64,000 nt of DNA from Paracoccaceae bacterium (GTDB taxonomy: Bacteria > Pseudomonadota > Alphaproteobacteria > Rhodobacterales > Rhodobacteraceae). The notes below the pieces were generated by a model. It was not told the origin of the DNA. It was given only the letters and a program-made list of their open reading frames with translations, and searched no databases. Location of the stretch: positions 62,001 through 126,000 of the forward strand of contig QOQI01000001.1 of the NCBI GenBank assembly GCA_003332035.1, read 5' to 3'. Made by a program: the position numbers and the translations under genes. Positions 27,621 through 38,934 of this stretch are shown here, one piece after another; the first letter of the stretch is position 1, and every line of letters begins with the position of its first letter.

Positions 27621-27672
27621 ATTCGGCTGATTAAATAAATTCAAACTTGTTTTACCATGATTTGAGAGATAC

Positions 27673-28623
27673 GTGAAAATCATGAAAATTATTCGTGATT
27701 ATCAATTTGTGAACTCTGGTGATAAAGGAGCTAGCGTCGCTGTGGGAAACTTCGATGGTGTTCATTTAGGGCATCAGCATGTTATAGACATAGCGAGGTT
27801 ATGGGGTAGTAAAAATAAGTCTCCGTTAGGAGTATTGACTTTTGAACCCCATCCAAGATCGTACTTCTCTCCTGATGCTTCAAACTTTCGCTTGATGAGT
27901 CCTGACGCAAAAGCAACGCGTTTGAATAAATTGAACGTCGAAAAGCTATATGAATTGAATTTTAATAAAACGCTGTCGTCATTAAATCCATTTGACTTTG
28001 CTGACCAAGTTATAAGCAAAGGATTAGGTTTGCGTCATCTTGTTGTTGGTGAAGATTTTTGTTTTGGCAAAGGTCGATCAGGAACAGTTAAAGATTTAAT
28101 TTCATTGGGTAGCTCTATGGGGTTTGAGGTAACCATAGCTGAACTAATGGAAACAGAAATAGGTCAAGTGTCCAGCACCTCAATAAGAAACGCTTTAGCC
28201 GAAGGGCGGCCCAACGATGCTGCAAAGCAATTGGGGCATTGGCATAGGATAGAGGGTGTAGTGATAGGCGGTGAGCAACGAGGGCGGGAACTGGGATATC
28301 CTACCGCGAATATGTCTTTGGATGATCTTCATTTACCACATTTAGGTGTATATGCAGTCTTAGTGGATGTTTTAAATGGAGAGCATGTCGGTTCTTATAA
28401 CGGGGTTGCAAGCCTTGGCGTTAGACCAATGTTTGGTGAAAATGCACCAAATTTAGAAACATTCATCTTTGACTTTTCCGGTGATTTATATGGCGCTACT
28501 CTTTCAGTTGCACTAGTGGAGTTTATGCGCCCTGAAATAAAATTCGACTCGTTAGAAAGCCTTATAGTTCAAATGGATAAGGATAGTCTAAAATCGAGAG
28601 AAATATTGAAAAGCTTGAAATGA
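27673..28623 (+). CDS. ribF: Bifunctional riboflavin kinase / FAD synthetase
   Basis: Converts riboflavin to FMN and then FAD. It has 316 residues in two domains: an N-terminal nucleotidyltransferase with GNFDGVHLGHQ and SSTSIRNALAEG, and a C-terminal flavokinase with RGRELGYPTANM, GVYAV and ETFIFDF. The GTG at 27673 has GAGA 5 nt upstream; the ATG at 27682 is nearer the usual family start, so either may be used. The stop overlaps the next gene (ATGA). No FMN riboswitch is visible upstream. Confidence 0.96.
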   Translation: MKIMKIIRDYQFVNSGDKGASVAVGNFDGVHLGHQHVIDIARLWGSKNKSPLGVLTFEPHPRSYFSPDASNFRLMSPDAKATRLNKLNVEKLYELNFNKTLSSLNPFDFADQVISKGLGLRHLVVGEDFCFGKGRSGTVKDLISLGSSMGFEVTIAELMETEIGQVSSTSIRNALAEGRPNDAAKQLGHWHRIEGVVIGGEQRGRELGYPTANMSLDDLHLPHLGVYAVLVDVLNGEHVGSYNGVASLGVRPMFGENAPNLETFIFDFSGDLYGATLSVALVEFMRPEIKFDSLESLIVQMDKDSLKSREILKSLK

Positions 28624-29090
28624 AAAATGGTTCACAAAAACAAGGGATTCACGAAGGATTCTGGAAAAAAAAATCAATGTCTGATATGTCGCGATTGGAA
28701 TGGGAAGCACTTTGTGACGGATGTGGCAAGTGTTGCCTCAATAAGCTAGAAAATGACGAAACTTGTGAAGTCCATTATACAAAAATAGCGTGCAGGTTGC
28801 TTGATAATGAAAGTTGTAAATGTAGTCAGTACGCAATTCGCCATCAATTTGTGCCAGAGTGTATAGTCCTAACACCAAAAAATATCGGTGAACATGCATA
28901 CTGGTTGCCGAAAACCTGTGCCTATTACCTCATTTGGAAAGGAAAGGATCTGTATGCTTGGCATCCACTCGTTTCAGGTACATCAAACTCTGTTCATGAA
29001 GCAAATGTTTCAGTACAGAATAAAACTATTGCAGAATTTGAAGTAAGCGAAGATGAATGGGAAGATTATTTATGGGAAGAAGAGGTTTAA
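28620..29090 (+). CDS. YcgN family cysteine-cluster protein
   Basis: A 156-residue protein of the YcgN/UPF0260 family with a conserved cysteine cluster: CDGCGKCCLNKLE, then ACRLLDNESCKCSQYAIR and PECIVLTP. The cysteines probably bind metal (zinc or iron), but the family has no established function. It overlaps ribF by 4 nt and ends immediately before the threonine aldolase ATG (0-nt gap), so the three are likely translated together. Confidence 0.9.
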   Translation: MKNGSQKQGIHEGFWKKKSMSDMSRLEWEALCDGCGKCCLNKLENDETCEVHYTKIACRLLDNESCKCSQYAIRHQFVPECIVLTPKNIGEHAYWLPKTCAYYLIWKGKDLYAWHPLVSGTSNSVHEANVSVQNKTIAEFEVSEDEWEDYLWEEEV

Positions 29091-30149
29091 ATGATATTCT
29101 CGTCTGATAATTATAGCCCTGTTCCTCAACAGGTAATGGATGCTCTAGCCGAAGCAAATAACGGTTATCAGCCTAGCTATGGTGAAGATAGCCAAATGAA
29201 AAAAGTTCGTCATTTGATGCAAACTATATTTGAGGCCCCGGATGCTGCAGTTTATTTAGTTGCAACTGGAACAGCGGCAAATTCACTTGCGCTCTCTACT
29301 TTGTGTGAACCATGGCAAACGATTTTTTGTAGTCCAGTTTCACACATACACGAGGACGAATGTAATGCGCCTGAGTTTTTTTCTGGTGCGAAACTTACTC
29401 TCGTTGGGGATAGTGATAAAATAAATCCAACAGAATTAAGAAAATCAATACAAGCCGAAGAGTCTAGAGGTGTTCATGGTCCACAAAGAGGACCTGTTTC
29501 GATTACTCAAATTACCGAAAAGGGGCAAGTTTATACATTGAGTGAAATCAATGAAATTACACGAATTGCTAGGGAATTTAAATTGCCAGTTCATATGGAT
29601 GGTGCGCGCTTTGCAAATGCACTGGTTTCACTTGATTGCACCGCAGCAGAAATGACGTGGAAGTCTGGAATAGATGTTGTTAGCTTTGGTGGAACAAAAA
29701 ATGGCCTGATGGGCGTAGAAGGTGTTATATTTTTTGATCCCGAAAAAGCCTGGGAGTTTGAATTAAGAAGAAAAAGAGCAGCCCATTTATTTTCAAAGCA
29801 TCGTTATCTTTCTGCCCAAATGTTGGCTTATTTGGAAAATGATTTGTGGATAGAGTTGGCGAGCAAAGCAAATAAAGCAGCCTCTTTATTGATAGAGGGC
29901 TTGAGGAATATTGAAAAAGTGGATTTTTTAGTTGAACCAAAGGCAAATCTAATTTTTGTAACTATGCCAGCATATATGCACAGAAAGGCATTTGAGAAAG
30001 GCTTAGAATACTATACTTGGTCTGAGATAGAGGGCGTAAGCGATGATACACCAGTAGTATCTCGATTTGTTGTAGACTGGAGTCGTTCATTAAGTGATAT
30101 AGACAAATTTTTAGAGATCATGAGAAACGCAGCTAAAAAAGAAATTTAA
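29091..30149 (+). CDS. ltaE: Low-specificity L-threonine aldolase
   Basis: PLP enzyme that cleaves threonine (and allo-threonine) to glycine and acetaldehyde. It has 352 residues. The PLP-binding lysine is Lys203 in SFGGTKNGLMG; HMDGARFANALVS carries the cofactor-binding Asp, and SSDNYSPVPQQVMDAL is the usual N-terminus. It is the last gene of the ribF-ycgN-ltaE run and ends 3 nt from the convergent gyrB stop. Confidence 0.94.
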   Translation: MIFSSDNYSPVPQQVMDALAEANNGYQPSYGEDSQMKKVRHLMQTIFEAPDAAVYLVATGTAANSLALSTLCEPWQTIFCSPVSHIHEDECNAPEFFSGAKLTLVGDSDKINPTELRKSIQAEESRGVHGPQRGPVSITQITEKGQVYTLSEINEITRIAREFKLPVHMDGARFANALVSLDCTAAEMTWKSGIDVVSFGGTKNGLMGVEGVIFFDPEKAWEFELRRKRAAHLFSKHRYLSAQMLAYLENDLWIELASKANKAASLLIEGLRNIEKVDFLVEPKANLIFVTMPAYMHRKAFEKGLEYYTWSEIEGVSDDTPVVSRFVVDWSRSLSDIDKFLEIMRNAAKKEI

Positions 30150-30152
30150 TAC

Positions 30153-32582
<2,430 letters not shown>

Positions 32583-32631
32583 TTAATTTTCCAAGATCAT
32601 ACGATTTATAGTAGCAAATGTCACGCACTTC

Positions 32632-32659
32632 ACTATATTTAGTACCCATAATTGACCAA
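32632..32659 (-). promoter_or_regulatory. Candidate sigma-70-type promoter for gyrB
   Basis: On the minus strand the gyrB leader shows TTGGTC (32659-32654) and TATAGT (32637-32632) separated by 16 nt, about 60 nt before the gyrB ATG. The -10 is good (5 of 6) and the -35 is moderate (TTG plus C). This would let gyrB be transcribed apart from recF. Confidence 0.4.
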
Positions 32660-32699
32660 ATATATATGATATTGAGAATTCTTAAGACAATAAAGGTAA

Positions 32700-33800
32700 T
32701 CAATTAGCGAGTGACAGTGCAGAAACGCCGTTAATAGTTGAAACTTCGATAAACTGAGCTTTATTTTTTAGTTCTGAAAACAATTCGGGCCCTGTTCCTG
32801 TCATCCAGGCTTGAACCCCAAGCTGGCATATTTCATTGTACAAAGCAGCCTGTCTTTCTTTGTCTAGATGCGCTGAGACTTCATCAAGTAATACAATCGG
32901 AGACACATCACTAATTTTTGCAAGGGATTTAGCATTGGCTAATATTATTGATATCAAAATTGCTTTTTGCTCTCCCGTTGAGCAATCTTTAGCTAAAGTT
33001 AATTTGTCGGCATAAACAGCTTGAAGATCTGATTTATGAGGACCAACGCTTGTTCGACCCAATATCATATCACTCGAGCGTGAATTTCTGAGAGCTTGTA
33101 TCGCTTCTTCTTCATTTGTGATTATTGTTTTGTCTGAATCGACCAAAAGCAAGTCTGCCTTAGGAAATTTCCCCGTCAAATGGTTTTGTGCTTCACTCAG
33201 ATATTTTATAGCCTCTAATCTTGCTTTTTGGATAGCAACTGCACTTTTTGCCATCTCAATCTCAAGAGCATTATACCAATTATCATTATAGACTTTTTCT
33301 TTTAGCAGACGATTTCTTTCTCTCATTGCTTTTTCATATGAAAGACTAATTTCTGCATGATCTGGAAAATAACTTAAAGTCAATCTATCTAAAAACTGTC
33401 TTCGTCCGCTTGAACCTTCTATCCATAGTCTATCCATTGAGGGTACAAGCCAGACAATTCGCAAGATCTGACCTAACCTCATAATGGAAGCTTTTTTTCC
33501 GTCTAGAAAGAGACGGCGAGACTCTCCGTTCTCAGAGCTAATAGATACTTCATATTCTGATATTCTATTTTTTACTCTGCCTTCTATTTTCCAACCTATG
33601 GCTTCAGGATCTCTCGTAATATCGTTAGCTGTAGCGCGTCTTAGTCCTCGACCTGGTGAAAATAAAGAAACAGCTTCTAAAATATTAGTTTTACCCGTAC
33701 CATTTTTTCCAAAAACCACAACCGGTCTTCCATCAAGCGAAAGTTTGGAGATTTTATGAGAGCGGAAATGTGAAAGGGTCAGGTTTGATATATATTCCAC
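32700..33800 (-). CDS. recF: DNA replication and repair protein RecF
   Basis: SMC-like ATPase that helps load RecA at gaps. It has 366 residues. Walker A GKNGTGKT is at 31-38, the ABC signature-like segment is DCSTGEQKAILISI, and Walker B is PIVLLDEVSAHLD. It lies 43 nt downstream of dnaN in the standard replication-initiation order. Confidence 0.96.
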   Translation of the reverse strand: MEYISNLTLSHFRSHKISKLSLDGRPVVVFGKNGTGKTNILEAVSLFSPGRGLRRATANDITRDPEAIGWKIEGRVKNRISEYEVSISSENGESRRLFLDGKKASIMRLGQILRIVWLVPSMDRLWIEGSSGRRQFLDRLTLSYFPDHAEISLSYEKAMRERNRLLKEKVYNDNWYNALEIEMAKSAVAIQKARLEAIKYLSEAQNHLTGKFPKADLLLVDSDKTIITNEEEAIQALRNSRSSDMILGRTSVGPHKSDLQAVYADKLTLAKDCSTGEQKAILISIILANAKSLAKISDVSPIVLLDEVSAHLDKERQAALYNEICQLGVQAWMTGTGPELFSELKNKAQFIEVSTINGVSALSLAN

Positions 33801-33843
33801 GACCTTTTCGAACCTTTTATTTTTAGTAATTGAAAATTTAAAT

Positions 33844-34962
33844 TTAAACGCGCATTGGCATCACAACGTAGACAGCGCTGGTGTCATTTCCCTCTCGCAT
33901 TAAGGTAGGGTCACCTGAAGAGTTGAATAAAAACACAGCATTTTCTCGATCAACTTGGCTTGCTATCTCCAAAAGATACTTAGCATTAAAGCCTATCTCC
34001 AAGGGCTCGTCACCATATGCAACGGCAAGCTCTTCTTCTGCGGCACCACTATCTGGAGCATTTACTGATAGTATCAATCTGTCTTCATCCAGTGATAATT
34101 TAACAGCGCGTGACCGTTCTGACGAAACAGTCGCAACTCTGTCTACTGCTTTAGCAAAATCACTAGCATCGACTTCAAGTCGTTTTATATTTTCGCTCGG
34201 GATAACTCGAGTGTAGTCGGGAAAAGTTCCATCTATAACTTTTGACGTTAGTATTATTTCTGGAGTGGCAAATCTAATTTTTGTTTCTGATACAGAAACC
34301 GCAATATTAAGTTCATCGTCATCGAGTAACTTTCGTAACTCTCCAACAGTTTTTCTAGGCACTATCACACCGGGCATATCTGAAGCGCCTTCTGGCAAAT
34401 CTGAGTCAATTCTTGCAAGTCTGTGGCCGTCGGTTGCTACACATCGAAGGACCTCACCACCATCGGAAGTTGCTATGTGCATGTATACACCATTGAGGTA
34501 ATATCTTGTTTCTTCGGTAGAAACAGCAAACTTTGATTTATCAAATAATCGTCTAAGTGTAGAAGCTTTGGCAGAAAAATTTGATGAATATTCTGAACTA
34601 GCCATTATGGGAAAATCTTCTTTAGGCAAAGTGGCTAGCGAAAAGTTTGATCGGCCAGCTTCTACCGTCAAACGTCCTTTATCTGAGTCACCTGTGAGAG
34701 TTACAAGGGCTCCATCTGGTAACTTTCGCACAATTTCATGCAAAGTTATGGCCGAAACTGTCGTTGAGCCCGGTTGTTCAACTTGAGCTGGCGCTTTATC
34801 AACAACCTCAATATCAAGATCGGTAGCACGAAATTTCGCGGTATCGCCATCTGTTTCAATTAACACATTTGACAAAATAGGGATTGTATTCCTTCGCTCA
34901 ACAACTGATTGAGCTTGTGAAATTGCTTTCAATAAATAGCCTCGTTCTACGCTCAACTTCAT
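33844..34962 (-). CDS. dnaN: DNA polymerase III beta sliding clamp
   Basis: Ring-shaped processivity clamp, 372 residues, three repeated domains. Recognisable blocks are QSVVERRNTIPILSNVLIE near the N-terminus, LPKEDFP, ATDGHRLA, and the C-terminal YVVMPMRV that forms part of the partner-binding pocket. GGAGCAACAA precedes the ATG. The 136-nt gap back to dnaA is AT-rich with no recognised site. Confidence 0.98.
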   Translation of the reverse strand: MKLSVERGYLLKAISQAQSVVERRNTIPILSNVLIETDGDTAKFRATDLDIEVVDKAPAQVEQPGSTTVSAITLHEIVRKLPDGALVTLTGDSDKGRLTVEAGRSNFSLATLPKEDFPIMASSEYSSNFSAKASTLRRLFDKSKFAVSTEETRYYLNGVYMHIATSDGGEVLRCVATDGHRLARIDSDLPEGASDMPGVIVPRKTVGELRKLLDDDELNIAVSVSETKIRFATPEIILTSKVIDGTFPDYTRVIPSENIKRLEVDASDFAKAVDRVATVSSERSRAVKLSLDEDRLILSVNAPDSGAAEEELAVAYGDEPLEIGFNAKYLLEIASQVDRENAVFLFNSSGDPTLMREGNDTSAVYVVMPMRV

Positions 34963-35098
34963 TTTGTTGCTCCTCTTACTGAAACGAAGGATAATGTACT
35001 AAAACATCCAGTCAACGCAAGTTTTCGTTAGAGATAAAATTTATATAAATACGATATCTAAATTGTTATTAAAATAAATGTATTCATTTAGCTAGGAC

Positions 35099-36448
35099 TT
35101 ATGCTTCCAGGGCTCTTCTAAGCATCTCTAAATCTTCGGCGATTTGTCCATCCTGTGCTTTTAGCTCTTCTATACGTCTTACCCCATGCATTACGGTTGT
35201 ATGATCCCTACCGCCAAACCTACGACCAATTTCTGGTAGGCTACGACTAGTTAGTTGTTTACTAAGAAACATCGCTATTTGTCTAGGTCGAGCATATGTG
35301 CGAAGACGCTTAGGGCCTATCATATCCGATAGCCTAATATTGTAATGTTCGGACACTTTTCGTTGGATCTCTTCAACCGTTATTTTTCTTTCAGATGCCC
35401 GAAGTACGTCCGCAAGACAATCCTGAGCTACCTCAAGAGTAATGTGTCGCCCTATAAGCGAAGCAAAGGCAAATAATCTTGTTAGGGCGCCTTCTAAAAC
35501 TCGAACATTCGTTGAAATTCTAAGTGCAAGAAATTCTAAAACGTTATTATCTATACTAAGTTCTGGGTACTGTTGCTTTTGACGTTCAACTTTTGACTGC
35601 AAAATACCCAAGCGCAACTCATAGTCAGTTGGATGCAAATCTACTACCAAACCCGACTGTAGCCTGCTTTTGATTCTATCCTCTAAATCTTTAATTTCGC
35701 CGGGGGCACGATCACCTGAAATAATTATTTGTTTGTTTTGGTCAACCAATGCATTGAAAGTATGAAAAAACTCTTCTTGAGTGCTACCTTTACCCGCAAT
35801 AAATTGAACATCATCAACCATTAAAATGTCTACTGACCGAAAAAGCTGTTTGAAATCCATCATTTTTCGTTCTCTTAGAGCTTGAACAAACCTGTACATA
35901 AATTGCTCAGCAGATAAATACAGTACATTTATATCGGGCCGACGGTTGCTAAGCTCCCAAGCTATTGCATGCATGAGATGAGTTTTCCCCAGTCCCACTC
36001 CTCCATATAAAAAAAGTGGGTTAAAACTTACGTCGCCGCCCTCGGCAACTCGTCGAGCGGCTGCATGAGCTAACTCATTTGGTTTACCAACAACAAACGC
36101 GTCAAATGTAAATCTTTTATCTAAATGTGCGCCAGCCAATTCATTATCTTTTGGAAAATTAATTTGAGTAGGTGCAGGCGGTTGGGAATTCACTAAATTA
36201 TTTGAATCATTGTCAACTTCAAACCGAATACGATTAATTTTACTATTTTTGGATGAAACTTGAGCAACAATTATTTCGCCGAAGTTTTGATATACATAAT
36301 TACCCAGAAAATTTGTAGGCACCGTAAAAATGGCTACGCCTTCTTCAACACGGCTGAACTCGACAGGAGATAGCCAATTGTTAAAGTTGTTTTCTCCAAT
36401 TGATTTTTTGAGGGAAATTTTTAATTCGGTCCATTTTCTATCGTCCAT
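35099..36448 (-). CDS. dnaA: Chromosomal replication initiator DnaA
   Basis: AAA+ protein that opens the replication origin. It has 449 residues. Domain I is at the N-terminus (WLSPVEFSRVEEGVAIFTVP), Walker A GGVGLGKT at 149-156, Walker B ILMVDDVQF, and the DNA-binding signature is GGRDHTTVMHGVRRIEEL in domain IV. It is preceded by a 313-nt non-coding region and then rpsT, as in many alphaproteobacteria. No consensus DnaA boxes were found beside it, so autoregulation or an adjacent origin cannot be shown. Confidence 0.98.
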   Translation of the reverse strand: MDDRKWTELKISLKKSIGENNFNNWLSPVEFSRVEEGVAIFTVPTNFLGNYVYQNFGEIIVAQVSSKNSKINRIRFEVDNDSNNLVNSQPPAPTQINFPKDNELAGAHLDKRFTFDAFVVGKPNELAHAAARRVAEGGDVSFNPLFLYGGVGLGKTHLMHAIAWELSNRRPDINVLYLSAEQFMYRFVQALRERKMMDFKQLFRSVDILMVDDVQFIAGKGSTQEEFFHTFNALVDQNKQIIISGDRAPGEIKDLEDRIKSRLQSGLVVDLHPTDYELRLGILQSKVERQKQQYPELSIDNNVLEFLALRISTNVRVLEGALTRLFAFASLIGRHITLEVAQDCLADVLRASERKITVEEIQRKVSEHYNIRLSDMIGPKRLRTYARPRQIAMFLSKQLTSRSLPEIGRRFGGRDHTTVMHGVRRIEELKAQDGQIAEDLEMLRRALEA

Positions 36449-36761
36449 CTTAAAGTCCTAAATTCATTAAAACCATCAGCTCAACTCGATGACCTGAAAT
36501 TTCCCTGGCATTCATTTACTGGGATAAAAATTAATGATTAATTTTTTCTAACCATTAAATGAAAGACAAAAATTGCACGCTTTAAATTGAAGCGCAAAAC
36601 TGTTGTCCCCCCAGACGCAGTGAATCGCTAATGTACGGTAACAACTTGATACAACTAGTTTCAACAGAACTTATTACTTGACTCGAAAAAAAGTTAAAAA
36701 GAATCTCTCTCGAAATAAAAAATGCCCCTAAATAGAGGCATTGTCAGTATTATAATCCAGA
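36449..36761. other. dnaA-rpsT intergenic region
   Basis: This 313-nt gap holds the dnaA promoter region and, at its right end, the rpsT terminator (36715-36742). It is strongly AT-rich, notably TTAATGATTAATTTTTTC around 36531-36548. I searched both strands for TTATNCACA-type DnaA boxes and for spaced CtrA half-sites and found none that fit. No reading frame of note and no RNA gene is apparent. Confidence 0.6.
36715..36742 (-). terminator. Rho-independent terminator of rpsT
   Basis: On the minus strand, 19 nt past the rpsT stop, AATGCCTCT-ATTT-AGGGGCATT folds into a 9-bp stem with one G-U pair and a 4-nt loop, followed immediately by a TTTTTATTT tract. It is the clearest intrinsic terminator in the window and separates rpsT from dnaA transcription. 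Confidence 0.88.
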
Positions 36762-37025
36762 TTAAGCTATCTTTTTTACTCTTGCGGAAAGCCTCGACAT
36801 TTTCCGAGCAACGGTGTTTTTGTGGAATATGCCTTTAGTGACGCCTCTCATCAGTTCAGGCTGAACCGTTGTAAGCGCAACACTAGCTGCTTTCTTATCA
36901 CCACTTGATATTGCTTCTTCAACTTTTCGTAAAAATGTTCGAATACGCGACCGCCGCGATTTATTTACTGCAGCACGCCTCTCGTTTTGACGAGCTCTCT
37001 TTTTTGATTGAGCCGTATTTGCCAT
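36762..37025 (-). CDS. rpsT: 30S ribosomal protein S20
   Basis: Primary 16S rRNA-binding protein of the small subunit, 87 residues, strongly basic. It begins [17 protein letters not shown], the S20 signature, and continues with [16 protein letters not shown] and ends in [15 protein letters not shown] precedes the ATG. A 6-bp inverted repeat (CATCTT-TAG-AAGATG, 37050-37064) lies in its leader. It has its own terminator. Confidence 0.98.
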   Translation of the reverse strand: MANTAQSKKRARQNERRAAVNKSRRSRIRTFLRKVEEAISSGDKKAASVALTTVQPELMRGVTKGIFHKNTVARKMSRLSARVKKIA

Positions 37026-37049
37026 TTTTATCGACCTTTATGCTTGTAT

Positions 37050-37064
37050 CATCTTTAGAAGATG
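37050..37064. repeat. Inverted repeat in the rpsT leader
   Basis: CATCTT-TAG-AAGATG forms a perfect 6-bp stem with a 3-nt loop about 25-40 nt before the rpsT start and about 60 nt past the end of the enoyl-CoA hydratase gene. No U-run follows on the minus strand, so it does not look like a terminator. It could be a leader hairpin of rpsT mRNA. Confidence 0.35.
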
Positions 37065-37126
37065 GTCTTTAAGTCCGACTCGCATTGCTGTCAACATATA
37101 AACGGGCTCCAACTGAATATGGTGTT

Positions 37127-37903
37127 CTATTTATCTCTAAATTGTGCTTCTCGTTTTTCCAGAAACGCTGCCATTCCTTCTTTTTGATCTTCAGTGGCAA
37201 ATAGTGAATGAAAGCCACGGCGTTCAAAAAGTAAGCCCTCATCAAGAGATGTTTCATAAGACCGGTTTACCATTTCTTTAACCATAGAAACAGCAACCAT
37301 TGATTTTTCAGCAATCTTAGTTGCGGCTGTTATGGCCTCATCTCTCAATTTTTTTGCTGGAACAACTCTACTTACCAAACCGCACCGTTCAGCTTCATCT
37401 GATTCCATAAAACGACCAGTTAGGTTCATATCCATGGATTTAGATTTGCCTATAAATCTTGTTAGTCTTTGTGTTCCGCCGAGACCTGCGGAAACACCAA
37501 GGTTTATCTCGGGCTGCCCAAACTTTGCGGTATCAGAACAAATGATAAAATCGCACATCATAGCCAATTCGCAACCTCCACCTAAAGCATAACCGGACAC
37601 TGCAGCTATGATAGGTTTTCTAATTGCGAGAATTCTATTAGACGCCTCGGTAAACATATTCCCCATAAAAGCGTCAACAAAATTCTTATTTGCCATCATT
37701 GAAATGTCAGCGCCTGCAGCGAAGGCTTTTTCTGACCCAGTCAAAACTATACAACGGACTTTTTCATTCTTCTGAGCATCTTCTAATGCGTCAGCCAGTT
37801 CGCCTAAAAGGAGCTCGTTTAAGGCATTCAATGCATCAGGTCTATTCAGAGTTACAACACAGATGTGATCTTCGACTTCAGCAATTATTGTTTCGTAGGC
37901 CAT
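37127..37903 (-). CDS. Enoyl-CoA hydratase
   Basis: Crotonase-family hydratase that adds water to trans-2-enoyl-CoA in fatty-acid beta-oxidation or related routes. It has 258 residues. The oxyanion-hole segments are AFAAGADISMM and YALGGGCELAMMCD; FGQPEINLGVSAGLGGTQRL carries the catalytic acidic residues of the short-chain hydratase group. The close match to the short-chain EchA/Crt pattern supports hydratase over isomerase, but the exact chain length is unknown. It lies between mutM and rpsT, as I recall in other Rhodobacterales. Confidence 0.9.
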   Translation of the reverse strand: MAYETIIAEVEDHICVVTLNRPDALNALNELLLGELADALEDAQKNEKVRCIVLTGSEKAFAAGADISMMANKNFVDAFMGNMFTEASNRILAIRKPIIAAVSGYALGGGCELAMMCDFIICSDTAKFGQPEINLGVSAGLGGTQRLTRFIGKSKSMDMNLTGRFMESDEAERCGLVSRVVPAKKLRDEAITAATKIAEKSMVAVSMVKEMVNRSYETSLDEGLLFERRGFHSLFATEDQKEGMAAFLEKREAQFRDK

Positions 37904-37966
37904 TCAGTGCCCCATTATAAATTCAGATGTTTTGGCAGTTTAATAGTGAAATTCTTAGGGTTCAAG

Positions 37967-38818
37967 TTATCTTTGGCAGCTTGGACAATAAAAAGAAGAC
38001 CTTCCAGACTGAGAAATTCTTTGGATTTTATGGCCGCAATCTCTTGTTTTACACCAATTGTTCTCACGGCCGTAAACATAAAATTCAAATTGAAAATAAC
38101 CTGAATTACCTTGTATATCGGTAAAATCTTTTAAAGATGAGCCCCCTGCTTCAATCGCAGATATCAAAATTGTGCGAATGTTTTGCACTAGCTCTTCACA
38201 TTTTCCTTTGGAAATCTTAGATGCTTTTTTTCTCGGCGAAATACCGCTCATAAAAAGCGCCTCACAGACGTATATATTTCCTAAACCTGAAACTACAGAC
38301 TGATCTAAAAGAACATTTTTGATAGGCGATTCTTTTTTTGATAATTTTATCTTGAGATAATCAGAGTTGAAGTTATTGCCTAGCGGTTCTGGGCCTAATT
38401 TTTGAAGAAATTTATGATTATTTAAATCTTCAGTTTTAGCTAAATCCATAGCTCCAAACCTTCTTGGATCGTTGTAGGTGATTATCGTTCCATCATATAG
38501 CTCAAATATAACGTGATCATGATTAGAGCCTTTAGCAGATTCATGAAAATAACTACCAATCTTTGAGCCAGAAACTAGAATTTTGCCAGACATTCCCAAA
38601 TGAATTAATAGCGTTTCACCGGTACTCAAAGCAATTAATATATATTTTGACCGCCTTTTTAAGCCGAGGACTTTGGCTTCTTTTAGTCGGTTTGCGAAAT
38701 TTTCAGGAAATGGCCAACGTAAATCTGGCCTATTGAGTTTAATTTTCTTTATCGTTGCACCCTCTAAAAAGGGTGAAACTCCCAACATTATTGTTTCCAC
38801 TTCAGGCAGTTCTGGCAT
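37967..38818 (-). CDS. mutM: Formamidopyrimidine-DNA glycosylase (Fpg)
   Basis: Excises 8-oxoguanine and other oxidised purines and cleaves the resulting AP site. It has 283 residues. The N-terminus PELPEVETI supplies the catalytic Pro2 and Glu3. The helix-two-turn-helix region contains VVSGLGNIYVCEALF, and the C-terminal zinc finger has CKTRDCGHKIQRI and FYCPSC. All four zinc cysteines are present. It is divergent from ubiE. Confidence 0.97.
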   Translation of the reverse strand: MPELPEVETIMLGVSPFLEGATIKKIKLNRPDLRWPFPENFANRLKEAKVLGLKRRSKYILIALSTGETLLIHLGMSGKILVSGSKIGSYFHESAKGSNHDHVIFELYDGTIITYNDPRRFGAMDLAKTEDLNNHKFLQKLGPEPLGNNFNSDYLKIKLSKKESPIKNVLLDQSVVSGLGNIYVCEALFMSGISPRKKASKISKGKCEELVQNIRTILISAIEAGGSSLKDFTDIQGNSGYFQFEFYVYGRENNWCKTRDCGHKIQRISQSGRSSFYCPSCQR

Positions 38819-38934
38819 TGGTTGCTCCGCGTGTCATCGCTCTTTTATGATCATTTTTTGTTTTGTAGACTAGGATGCATTGTAACTCAGCGATGTATTA
38901 CTATAATCGTAATACTCGATTTAGAAAGATGTAC

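Noticed and set aside
36531-36556. TTAA...TAACC resembling a CtrA site upstream of dnaA
   Set aside because: Spacing is one base short of TTAA-N7-TTAAC and the second half does not match.
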